From contig CM077597.1 of the NCBI GenBank assembly GCA_039654915.1, positions 85,624,001 through 85,688,000 on the forward strand: a stretch of DNA of 64,000 nt. The letters are read 5' to 3'. Source of the DNA: Aquilaria yunnanensis (taxonomy: Eukaryota; Streptophyta; Magnoliopsida; Malvales; Thymelaeaceae). How positions within the stretch are numbered: the stretch's first letter is position 1; every line of letters begins with the position of its first letter. Position numbers and translations under genes: made by a program. Below are positions 22,386-31,427 of the stretch, in pieces. The notes beneath the pieces are model-generated. The model ran no database searches. It was not told the origin of the DNA and saw nothing but the letters and a program-made list of their open reading frames with translations.

Positions 22386-23960
22386 TATGGCGCTGTCTGT
22401 GGGAACCCATTCCCAGGTCACCGTCGTTGAGACTTGGCGTTCTAAGGACAAGGGACTTCCGAAGTCCCCGTCCGCACCGGAAATTCAACCGGTGACCGAG
22501 CAAGCTGCAGTAGAGGCTTCTCTTCCTGAGGGTGAATGCCCCCTAACTATTACTGCGGGCTTTCTGCGTGAGTTCCAACGCTTTGTCATGGCCGAAATGA
22601 CGCAACAGTTAGACCGCCGGTGGCCGCAGCCAACTCTGGGGTCGCCCTCCTCACCGGTGCCTCATCGGGAGAAGAGCCCCAGGTCAACTCATCGGAGTTC
22701 GGGAAGCGGAAAGCAACGAGATGAATCCTCCACAGAGAACATACCCCTTGGGACATGACCTAGTGGAGAAACAGCGTCAAAACGGCCCAAAACTCCCCAC
22801 CGAAGGAGCTCTTCACTTGAAGAAAAATCACCATTTCCTCGGCGCCGAAGTCACTCCCCAAAAAGGCGACGTCAGTCTCCATTCCCGGAGATCTGTAGAC
22901 AGCAGAAAGAAGAGCCCAGTGCTGCACTCCTTATGGAGAAAATATTAAAGAGGTTAGAAAGGGTGGAGAGGCAGGTAGCTCGGAAGCCCGTCTGGGCTAG
23001 GCTGTCAGAACTTTTAATGGGGACGAATCGCCATTCACCTGAGCAGTGGTCGGAGCACCCATGCCGAGCGACTTTCGGGTACCTCGGTTGGAAACCTACG
23101 ATGGCCGAATTGACCCTCAGGCTCATCTGATGAAATACAAATGCGGCATGTTGTTGCACGGTACTGATGACGCCACCTTGTGCAAATGTTTTAAGGTCAC
23201 CCTCGCCGGACCAGCAACGGCGTGGTGCAACTCATTGGCTCCAAGAACTATCATGGAGTTCTAAGAGTTGTCTACTACCTTCACGCAGCAATTCATTGGG
23301 AACCGACCAAAGGTGAGATGCTAGTCCAGATGTTCGACATAGCGCAGAAAAATGGGGAAACCATTTGTGACTATGTCGAAAGGTTTAACAGGGAAGCTTT
23401 GAGCGTTCCAAACTTCAGGCCAGAAATACGTATCTTGGCCATGACACAAGGACTTCTGAGGGACTCCCAGTTGTTCTATGAGTTTTCCAAAGATCCCCCC
23501 GATACGCTCGGTGAGTTTTACCGAAGGGCCGAGCAGCACATGACCGCTGAAGAACTAAGAATTGGAGGCCCGAAGCCCGACCACATCCGCACAGAGGGGC
23601 CAAGCCAACAACCTCGTTACCCGATCGAGTCAAGGGTACGACCTCGGAAGCCTAGGGGAAGGAAGCCATTGGCTGTCACCCTTTTGAACACTTCAAGGAC
23701 GAGCATCCCATGACAATGGAAAGACAGGGAGCTCAAATCCAAAGACCAAAGGCCATAACCTCGGACAATAAAAAGAATATGAAGAAGTTCTACCAGTTTC
23801 ACCGGGACCATGGCCATGATACCAAGGACTGCTTTTAGCTAAAAAAGTACATAAAATCCCTGATAAAGCAAGCTCAGCTTCAGCGTTACCTGTAGATACC
23901 CTCCCCGAAGGGGAGAAGAAAAGAGGAAGGGAAAGGAGATGACGAGGAATATGACTCCGA
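22354..23960 (+). pseudogene. Tat1 gag, frameshifted
   Basis: The first frame (22354-22758) starts in the LTR and reads through the primer site: MSPDKDAAGHHMALSVGTHS. It stops early. The gag core continues in other frames (about 23046-23264 and 23222-23713) with AWCNSLAP, VQMFDIAQ, YVERFNREALSVPNF and EFYRRAEQHMTAEEL. The tail at about 23780-23850 has a YQFHRDHGHDTKDCF-like segment ending at a stop. It is homologous along its length to the Tat2 gag. Gag proteins of this lineage build the particle. At least three frame breaks make this one non-functional. Confidence 0.8.
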
Positions 23961-23979
23961 CAGGCGTCAGAACCGAAGT

Positions 23980-24863
23980 TTGAAAAGGCGCCTGCCATCC
24001 CCGGCAGGAGTGATACAAATGATCACAATAGAACTGCCATCGGCAGAAAGGAAGAGAAAAACAAGGGAGATTTCGGTAATGGAACATGGGAACCCGTCCA
24101 AAAAGCTACCTCGGAGAGATGGATCCACCGTCATATTTCCCCATGATGATCCATTGTTGATTATGGCAAGGATCGGAAGCTGGGACATCAAGAGAGTGCT
24201 GCTGGATGATGGTTTAAATGCAGACGTCCTGTTCTTGCACCTACTGCCAAGTTTGGGTATATCGAGAAACAACCTCAAGTTCGTCACTTCCCTTACGTTT
24301 GGGGTAGGACCATCCGAACTCCTTGTCCTTGGCTGGATTAATCTTCCCTTGATGTTAAGAGGAACCTCGGCCAGTAACAAGGATGAGCTGTTTGCCTCAG
24401 TAATGACAAGGTTCATCGTCATTGATGTCCCTTCTTCGTACAACACCATCCTCGGAAAGCAAACGCAAGGAAACCTCCACATCCTCCTAGATGTGAAGTA
24501 CCTAACGGTCACCTTTTCCACCAAGGATGGAGATGCTAAGATTTTCATCGACCAGGCTGAGGTGAGGAGAGTGTTTGTCAAGGCGAGGAAAGCCCCAGTG
24601 ATGAACTGCACGCAGACTACGAAAATGAAGGACCTGCCCGTAGAAGAGTCGAAAGGAAAAAGAACAGAAGATCTTGAGAAAATAGAAACGGAAAAAATAG
24701 AGCTTGTCCCAGGCCGAAACACCCGAATAGGGAAAAAATTGGCCGAAGGTGACAAGGAAAAGCTTGTATCTTTCCTACTAAAGAATAAAGATCTGTTTAC
24801 CTACTCGCTGGGAGACATGCTTGGGGTAGACCCTCGTATAATACAGCATAGCCTCAAAGTAAG
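23980..24863 (+). pseudogene. Tat1 protease region of pol (cut by Tat2)
   Basis: One open frame carries the protease-like domain FPHDDPLLIMARIG, then RVLLDDGLNADVLF where most Tat proteases have DTG, then NTILGKQTQGNL. The catalytic triplet reads DDG, so activity is doubtful. The linker to reverse transcriptase ends at LKVS, where Tat2 interrupts after the duplicated GTAAG. The remaining open frame to 25029 is Tat2 LTR and not part of the gene. Pol resumes at 35462. Confidence 0.8.
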
Positions 24864-25380
24864 TGATAGCCAAACGCTATCGCCTCTATCTGGCCGAACT
24901 CCCTGCCACAAGAATGGCCAGAAGAAGCTGGCGCTACCCGAGAAAAGGTGTGATCAAGCACCTCGGGAGATAGCCGAAGAGCTCCGAGCCCGGCACGCCA
25001 GGACACTACTCGCCCCCCCAGGGTCGTGAACGAATCGCCTTCGGAAAAGTGGCAGCAGACATAGCGAGCCGAACATGATTTCCCCGAAGGCGGAACTCCC
25101 TGAAGCTGGGAACCCCCGAACTCGGGGCTTGTTTCCCGAAGAGGCTCTGTCCGAACCAAAGGACGACCTCACCCAGGGACCTCGGGAGTACGGCAGGAGA
25201 TTTATGGAAGCATTTAAGGAAGCCTCTGACACATCCAATTACAGACGCCACAATCCGCCTCAAAAGGCGCTCTGCCACGCTGACGCCATCGAAATCACAT
25301 CATGGCCCGCCTCAGCACGTGGCTCAAGGTAACCTACTATCTGTCTCCTATGCCCAGAAAGTCAGGAACATCCGACCGAA

Positions 25381-25420
25381 CACGTGTCGTGATCTGAACG
25401 GGCTAGGCACTCCTATAAAA
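25381..25420 (+). promoter_or_regulatory. Tat2 LTR promoter: G-box and TATA box
   Basis: CACGTG at 25381-25386 inside GAACACGTGTCGTGATC and TATAAAA at 25414-25420, 27 bases apart. The same G-box context is present in Tat1 (16722) and Tat3 (46672). The 3' LTR copy is at 35128-35167. G-boxes are bound by plant bZIP and bHLH factors; which one acts here is unknown. Confidence 0.65.
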
Positions 25421-25548
25421 ACTAGGAGTTAACACCAGACAGGAGAACGGTTGACTGGCAAAATACGGCTCCCATTACCAGGCAAAACTCCTCAGCCCTT
25501 TGTGCTATTTTCTCTGCCTTTCTCTCAGCCACCACTGACTTGGGCGTC

Positions 25549-25586
25549 GGAGGCTCCCCCCCGGAAAAACATTCCGGGGGCCTCCT
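25549..25586 (+). other. Conserved leader hairpin in the Tat2 LTR
   Basis: GGAGGCTCCCCC and GGGGGCCTCC arms pair around an A-rich loop, downstream of the presumed start site. Tat1 (about 22226-22260) and Tat3 (about 46826-46863) keep the arms and loop with differing bases. The preceding ACTTGGGCGTCG is almost unchanged in all three. Confidence 0.6.
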
Positions 25587-25676
25587 AACCTTTTGCTTCT
25601 GAGCTTTCAGGCACTCTCCTTGGGGCGACCTACCTTCCAGGCGTTCTTCCTTCCGGAAGTCTCCTCGACAGTCATC

Positions 25677-26921
25677 ATGACTCAAAACGATGAGGCCCCA
25701 GGCCATCATTTGGCGCCGTCTGTGGGAACCCACTCTGAGATCGCTGTCGTTGAGACTCGGCGTTCTAAGGACAAGGGGCTCCCGAAGTCCCCGTCCGCGC
25801 CTGAGATACAACCGGCTGCGGAGCAAACACTCCCAGGGACTTCTGCGCCTGAGGAAGACCGCCCTCTGGAAATCACCATGAGCTTCTTGAGAGACCTTCA
25901 GCGTTCGGTCGTGTCTGAAATGACCCAACGGATCGACCGAAGGTGGCCACAGCAAGCACAGGCCCAGAAACCCCCCTCATCGGCACGCCCTCGGGAGAAA
26001 AGCCCCAAGTCCAGACATCGTGGTTCGGGGAATGTAGACCCTCGCGAAGAATCATCCACAGAAGATATAGCCCTCGGGAAACGGCCTGTGGGACAAATCG
26101 GGTCGAAGCGACCGAGAGTCTCGCAGCGAAGCAGTTCGTCGCCTGAGGCGAGGCCCTTGCCCCCTCCGCGCCGAACTCACACCCCAAAGAGGCGCCGGCG
26201 ATCTCCATTCCCTGAAGAAGGCCCTAGCGCCACAGAGCTGATGGAGAGGATACTAGCACGGCTGGACGAAGTGGAGAAACAAGTGGCCAGAAGATCTGTT
26301 TGGGCCAGACCCTCGGCAACATCCTGCGAAAATGACTCCCCTTTCACTCAGGCCGTCGTTGAGGCAGCCATGCCAGGTGACTTCAGAGTACCTCGGTTAG
26401 AGATTTATGATGGCCGTACTGATCCACAGGCCCATCTGACGAAGTACAGACGTAGCATGATAATGCACGGTGCTGACGACGCTACCATGTGCAAGTGCTT
26501 CGAAGTCACCCTCACAGGGCCAGCCACGGCATGGTTCAATTCTTTGCCTTCCGGAACCATCACTAAGTCCCAGGAGTTGTCCACAGCCTTCACCCAGCAG
26601 TTCATTGGGAGCCGACCTACGGCGAAGATGCCCGTGCAGATGTTCGACATAGAGCAGAGGAGCGGAGAAACCATCCGAGATTATGTCGAAAGATTCAACA
26701 GGGAAGCTCTGAGCGTCCCAGACTTTAGACCCGAAATCCGCATGCTCGCCATGACGCGAGGCATTCAACGAGACTCACAGCTGTTCTACGAGTTCTCAAA
26801 GCACCCCCCGGAGACCCTCGGAGAATTTTACCGAAGAACAGAACAGCACATGACCGCCGAAGAACTAAGAATGGCTGGGCCGAAGACTGATCACCCCCGC
26901 GCCGAAGAGTCCAGTCAATAA
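25677..26921 (+). CDS. Tat2 gag, open but cut short by a stop
   Basis: 414 codons from the ATG at 25677, which lies in the LTR; an upstream in-frame ATG (25593) falls within the predicted leader intron. Residues about 1-25 are encoded by the LTR end and primer site. A Ser/Arg/Pro-rich linker follows, then the gag core (about 225-395) with FRVPRLEIYDGRTDPQAHL, ATAWFNSLP, MFDIEQRSGETIRDYVERF and EFYRRTEQHMTAEEL. The frame ends at TAA (26919) where Tat1 reads on. The nucleocapsid-like tail lies beyond, in 26961-27434. It would make a truncated particle protein at best. Confidence 0.75.
   Translation: MTQNDEAPGHHLAPSVGTHSEIAVVETRRSKDKGLPKSPSAPEIQPAAEQTLPGTSAPEEDRPLEITMSFLRDLQRSVVSEMTQRIDRRWPQQAQAQKPPSSARPREKSPKSRHRGSGNVDPREESSTEDIALGKRPVGQIGSKRPRVSQRSSSSPEARPLPPPRRTHTPKRRRRSPFPEEGPSATELMERILARLDEVEKQVARRSVWARPSATSCENDSPFTQAVVEAAMPGDFRVPRLEIYDGRTDPQAHLTKYRRSMIMHGADDATMCKCFEVTLTGPATAWFNSLPSGTITKSQELSTAFTQQFIGSRPTAKMPVQMFDIEQRSGETIRDYVERFNREALSVPDFRPEIRMLAMTRGIQRDSQLFYEFSKHPPETLGEFYRRTEQHMTAEELRMAGPKTDHPRAEESSQ
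25711..25728 (+). other. Tat2 primer-binding site
   Basis: TGGCGCCGTCTGTGGGAA, two bases after the LTR, has the form typical of Tat-lineage primer sites. I do not assign the tRNA. It is also translated as part of gag. Confidence 0.75.
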
Positions 26922-27480
26922 GCTCGTCATCCAACCGATCACGCAGGATGACTTCGGAGGATGCGAGGAAGGAATCCTCAAAATTTCACACCATTGAGCA
27001 CTTCACGGACCAACATTCTCATGGCGCTGGAAAGAAAAAGGACGCAGCTTCGGCGACCAAGGGCCATGGCCGCCAATAACAGAAAGAATGACAAGAAGTT
27101 TGGCCAGTTTCATCGCGACCACGGCCATGACACCGAAGATTGCTTCCGGCTGAGGAAGTACATAGAGTCGCTGATCAAACAGGGCCAAGTTCGAAAATAT
27201 TTGAGGATGCCACCCCCGAAAGACAGAGAAATGGAGGAAAATAGGGCCGAAGATGAGGACTATGACTCCGACAAAGTGAGAAACCGAAGTCCAAAAAAGT
27301 CGCCCTCCAGCTCCAGCAGGGGTTATCCAAACCATTACCACGGGGCTACCATCCTCGGAAAGAAAGCGGAAAGCCAGAGAAGTTACAGTCATGGAGTATC
27401 AAAATCCATCAAAGAAACTGGCTCGCAAAGATAGGTCCACCGACGTCTTCCCCCACGATGATCCGCCGCTAATCACGGCA
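26922..27480 (+). pseudogene. Tat2 gag C-terminal tail
   Basis: Open from 26961 to 27434 after the stop that ends gag. It contains FGQFHRDHGHDTEDCFRLR and KYIESLIKQGQVRKYL, the conserved tail between gag and protease in Tat elements, followed by an acidic and serine-rich linker. It is in a different frame from the protease pieces after it. Confidence 0.7.
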
Positions 27481-27835
27481 AGGACAGGGAACTGAGGCAA
27501 CAAAAGAGTGTTGCTTGATGGCTTAAAAGCTGACGTCTTATTCTCGCAGCTGCTGCCGAGCTTGGGCATCTCCAGCAGCGAACTAAAGCCTGTCACCCCG
27601 CCCACTTTTGGGGTTGGACCATCCGAACTCCCCTCCCTCGGATAGATCGATCTCCCGTTGACAATGAAAGGGACTTCGGTAAGCGGAGCAGATGAATTGT
27701 ACACACCCACAAGGGCGAGATTCATCGGCGTAAACGTCCCATCCTCGTACAACGTCATCCTTGGAAGACAGACAATGGGGAACCTGCACATTCGCCCGGA
27801 TGTGAAGTACTTGACCAGGCCGAGGTAAGAAAGGT
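27440..27835 (+). pseudogene. Tat2 protease region
   Basis: Homologous to the Tat1 protease: FPHDDPPLITARTGN, then a stop, then RVLLDGLKADVLF in which the catalytic DTG-equivalent has lost a codon, then GVGPSELPSLG followed by a stop. The domain cannot work as a protease. It ends at a deletion relative to Tat1, where the segment between YLT and the QAEVR-like part is missing. Confidence 0.7.
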
Positions 27836-28890
27836 GTTTGTGAAAGCACGAAGAGCTCCGGCAAGCGATCTGGCGCAAACAATGGAGGCAAAGGCGACAG
27901 AAAAAGGCAAAGAAGAAAATCTCGCCAAAGCAGAAACGGAAGCAGTAGATCTCGTCCCAGGACAATCTGCCCGAATAGGGGAGAGCTTGGCCGAAGGTGA
28001 CAAGGAAAAAACTTGTATCCTTTCTGCTGGAAAATAAAGATCTGTTTGCCCACTCGTCAAAAGATATGCCAAGGGTGAACCCTGGCATAGTACATCACGG
28101 CCTCAAAGTAAGTTCGGAAGCAAGGTCTGCCCGGCAAAAGAAACGAAACATCTCATCCCACGAAAGCAACCTTGTCGAAACCGAAGTCCAGCGTCTCCTA
28201 GATGCTGAAGTGGTCAGGGAGGTCGAGTACCCCGAATGGTTGAACAACGTGGTCATTGCCACAAAAGAAGGTAGCAGTAAACTCCGGATGTGCATCGACT
28301 TCAGAAACTTGAACGATGCTTGCCCAAAAGACTCATTTCCCCTCCCGCCAATAGATCAACTGGTAGATTCAACGGCCGAATACGGACTCCTGAGCTTCCT
28401 AGATGCCTTCAGCGGCTACCATCAGATAAGGATGGACCCCGAAGATGAAGAGGAAACTGCCTTCATCACCGAGGGAGGAACGTACTGCTATGCCCTTCGG
28501 GCTCAAGAACGCAGGAGCGACCTACCAGAGACTGATGAACAAGGTCTTGAAGGACCAAGGGGGGAGAAACATGAAGGTATATGTTGATGATATGATAGTC
28601 AAGAGCAAGCTGCCCGGCTACCACGTTGCAGATTTGAAGGAAACCTTCCAAAAGCTCAGAGCCTTCGGGATTTGCCTTAATCCCGAGAAGAGCATCTTCG
28701 GCGTGACCTTGGGAAAATTCCTTGGGTACATGGTATCCGAAAGAGGCACCGACACCAATCCTGAGAAGATTAAGGCTCTGCTTGAGTTCCGAACTCCTGC
28801 CACAGTCAAAGACGTGTAGAGACTAACCGGAAGAATAACCTCTCTGAGCAGGTTTATTTCCAGGTACCGAGATTAGTGTAGACCTTTCTT
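27836..28890 (+). pseudogene. Tat2 reverse transcriptase
   Basis: The first frame (27997-28587) covers the N-terminal fingers and palm: VREVEYPEWLNNVVIATKEG, LRMCIDFRNLNDACPKDSF, LSFLDAFSGYHQIRMDPED. It is broken near 28490 by an 8-bp deletion relative to Tat1. The second frame (28445-28819) carries MPFGLKNAGATYQRLMNKV, the intact YVDDMIVKS catalytic motif and FLGYMVSERGTDTNPEKI, and ends at a stop. Both halves are recognisable Tat-type polymerase, but they cannot be read as one protein. Confidence 0.8.
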
Positions 28891-29600
28891 CAAAAGTCCT
28901 CACAAAAGCAGCAAAGATGGAAGACGACCTCGGAAGAAACAATCATCCTTGGGATGAAGACTGCCAAAAGGCCTGGGAAGAACTGAAAGTCTACCTGGCC
29001 AGCCTGCCGACTCTGCGACAACCTCGCGAGGGAGAACCCCTCGTACTGTACCTCGCCGTCACAAAAAAGGGCCGAAACAAATGGCCGGTCTACTACGTCA
29101 GCAAGTCCCTGCATGGCGCCAAAGTCAGGTACCCTTTGCTTCAAAAAGCTATATACGCCTTGGTGCTTGCAGAAAGAAGACTGCGACCATATTTCCAGGC
29201 TCACCCCATCATCGTCCAGAGTAGTCTACCACTACGGGATGTTATGAAGAGAGTTGATCATTCGGGAAGGCTCTCCAAGTGGTGCATAGAGCTGGGCAAG
29301 CACGAAATCACGTGTGAGCCTCGGAAGGCCATAAAAGCCCAAGCACTGGCAGATTTTATCGCCGAAATACCCACCACTGGGGAGAGCTATTCAGATCCAA
29401 AAGAGGGTGAGCCAGAATGGACCTTGCATGTAGACGGAACCTCGGGGTCCGAACACCAGGGAGCTGGAGTAGTTATCAGGGGCCCCGAAGGCCTGGAGAA
29501 AGATTGGCGTGAGAAACCTAAAGGCTCATGGCGACCTCCAGCTGGTAGTTCGGCAGACAGCAGGAGAGTATGGGTCGAAGGACCCAATCCTGGCAAAATA
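28891..29600 (+). pseudogene. Tat2 RNase H and second RNase H
   Basis: An open frame from 28917 holds the first RNase H (WPVYYVSKSLHGAKVRYPLL, LRPYFQAHPIIVQ, LSKWCIELGKHEITCEP, AQALADFIAEIP) and the start of the extra RNase H (EWTLHVDGTSGSEHQGAGVV). Relative to Tat1, a segment of roughly 85-90 bp spanning the NNMAEYEAL block is deleted and the frame is lost. A second, active-type RNase H is a hallmark of the Tat lineage. Confidence 0.75.
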
Positions 29601-30763
29601 TCATGAGCTAGTAGCAAAGCCCACTCAAGAGTCTGACGCCGTACGGATCAAAATGTACCACGGCGAAATGACAGTAAGGCGGATTGCTTGGCGAATCCAC
29701 TGGAAAAATGCGTGGCTGAAAAGGATACTGAAACGATCCTTGAAAAGGTCCACAAAGGCATGTGTGGTTCACACACTGGAACTGATGCCCTCGCAACAGT
29801 GTTACTTCGCCAGGGATACTTCTGGCCTACCCCGAGATGGGACGCAAGACAATTTGTCCGGAAAAGCGGTTGCCGCCAGAGACATGCAAAAATTCAGAGG
29901 ACATCCTCGGAAACGCTAACTTCGGTAGACTATCCTTGGCCCTTCGCGGACTGGGGCATAGACCTCGGAGGCGTGAAATCATGCGTGGTAGCACTGGACT
30001 ATTTCTCAAAATAGGTAGAGGCAGAATCACCGCCAACTATCTCGGCGAAAGAAGTGCAGAAGTTCGTATGGAAGAACATCGTATGCAGATCCAGCATACC
30101 GAAGATACCGGTAACTGGTAACGGATCCCAGTTCATAGGCAAAGGATTCCAAGAATTCATCGCCGACCTCGGAGTAAAAATGCACTTTGCCCCAGTAGCT
30201 CACCCCCAAAAGCAATGGGTAGGTGGAAGTATCGAGCAGCACCATGAAAGAGACTAGGGGAAGCCAAAGGGAAATGGCCGGCAGAACTTCAAAGTGTATT
30301 ATGGAGTTACCGAACGACCCACCGAAAAGTCGCAGGAGAGACTCTTTTCTCACTCAACTTCGGAGCAGAGGCCATTATCCCAGTAGAGATAGTTCAACCT
30401 TCAGTACTGGTGAACTGATGAGGGTGGTAGCGACCTCGGTCTAAGAACCAATCTCGATCTTGTGGTCCAACACAGAGAAATGGCCATCATGCTGAACTAA
30501 GAAGAAAAGCGTCCCAGCAAGGAGTAGCCGTGGCTATAAACTTACGAGCCAGGCCAAAAGAAGTCAAGAAGGGAGACCTCATTCTCCGAAAGGCTGACTT
30601 CGCACCCCGCAGGCCACCTCATGGCGTATTTCACCCAAACTGGGAAGGACCCTGTCCGGTTCTCGCCGAAGTACGAAAAGGTGTGTACAAGCTTGGCGAC
30701 GCCAAAGGCGTAGAATTGAAGAACACTCGGCATTCAGACGCCTTGAAAAAATTCTACGCTTAA
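29601..30763 (+). pseudogene. Tat2 integrase
   Basis: The zinc-finger region (GMCGSHTGTDALATVLLRQG, YFWPTPRWDARQF) has lost a cysteine of its CxxC (KSGCRQRH where Tat3 has KCDNCQRH). The core reads WGIDLGG, then a stop in YFSK, then VTGNGSQF with Gly replacing the second catalytic Asp. The C-terminal domain (30530-30763) reads RPKEVKKGDLILRKADFAPR and ends FYA plus stop. It is non-functional. Confidence 0.75.
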
Positions 30764-30879
30764 GGTTAAGCGGAGGAGTTATGATTGCACAGAATGGCCT
30801 TGAGAAAAGTACTTAAGTGTACAGAAATTGTGCAAGAAAGAGTTCCGCAGAGAAGCTCGCCATGATAAAGCGTAGATAT

Positions 30880-31330
30880 GACTTTCCAAAGTCCCTTAAG
30901 CCATCACACTCGGGAAAGATGGAAAACAAAAACCTCGCAGAAGTACTCGCCATACCCAACGAAGAGATAATTCTCCGAACTCCCTTGAGCGAACATGCTC
31001 GGGAAAATGGAAGTAGAAAATCTCGCGAAAGGTTTTCCGAAGTCCCTTGAGCAAATACGCTCGGGACACCCCGAAAAACAAAAATTTGACTGAAGGTTTT
31101 CCGGAGTCCCTTGAGCGATCATGTTCGGGACAAATTGGAAATACAGAAGCCTGCAAAAAAGACTTAGTCAAGTTTTTTCAGACTCTCCCAAATGTCTCTT
31201 GAGTAAACGCACTCGGGACAAAGGAAGGTAAAAAAGTTTTTTTTGATTGTAGATTTTCCGAAGTCTCTTGAGCGAACGTGTTCGGGGAAATGGAAATAGA
31301 GAAACTTGAAGAAACACTTAGCTAGAAAGA
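30880..31330. repeat. Tandem hairpin-bearing repeats after Tat2 pol
   Basis: About six degenerate units of 62-78 bp, each with a core like CCGAAGTCCCTTGAGCGAAC followed by ATGCTCGGG (GAGC and GCTC arms) and then an A-rich stretch. They lie between the end of pol (30763) and the end of the antisense gene (31428), which converge here. Single related units occur in Tat1 (about 38725-38790) and weakly in Tat3. Confidence 0.75.
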
Positions 31331-31427
31331 TCTTCATTAAGAGCAAAGCTGCCTTACAATAAAGAAGTGCCCAAAGAAGGAGTACAGAATAGAAGGGAAG
31401 GGAAGGAAAAGGGGGCCCTGAAAAAGC

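Larger units (their letters stand above)
24864..25708 (+). repeat. Tat2 5' LTR
   Basis: TGATAGCC to GGCCATCA. It contains a G-box, a TATA box, the leader hairpin, a TTTCAG acceptor-like site at 25610 and the gag ATG at 25677, 32 bases before its end. Confidence 0.93.

Noticed and set aside
23967..24755. A 262-codon open frame on the minus strand.
   Set aside because: It is the mirror of the Tat1 protease frame on the plus strand, which has family motifs. No splice or promoter support, unlike the antisense gene at 31428-33837.
25422..28088. Minus-strand open frames of 111-229 codons across Tat2 gag and protease.
   Set aside because: Shadows of gag and protease. They are not conserved as frames in Tat1.
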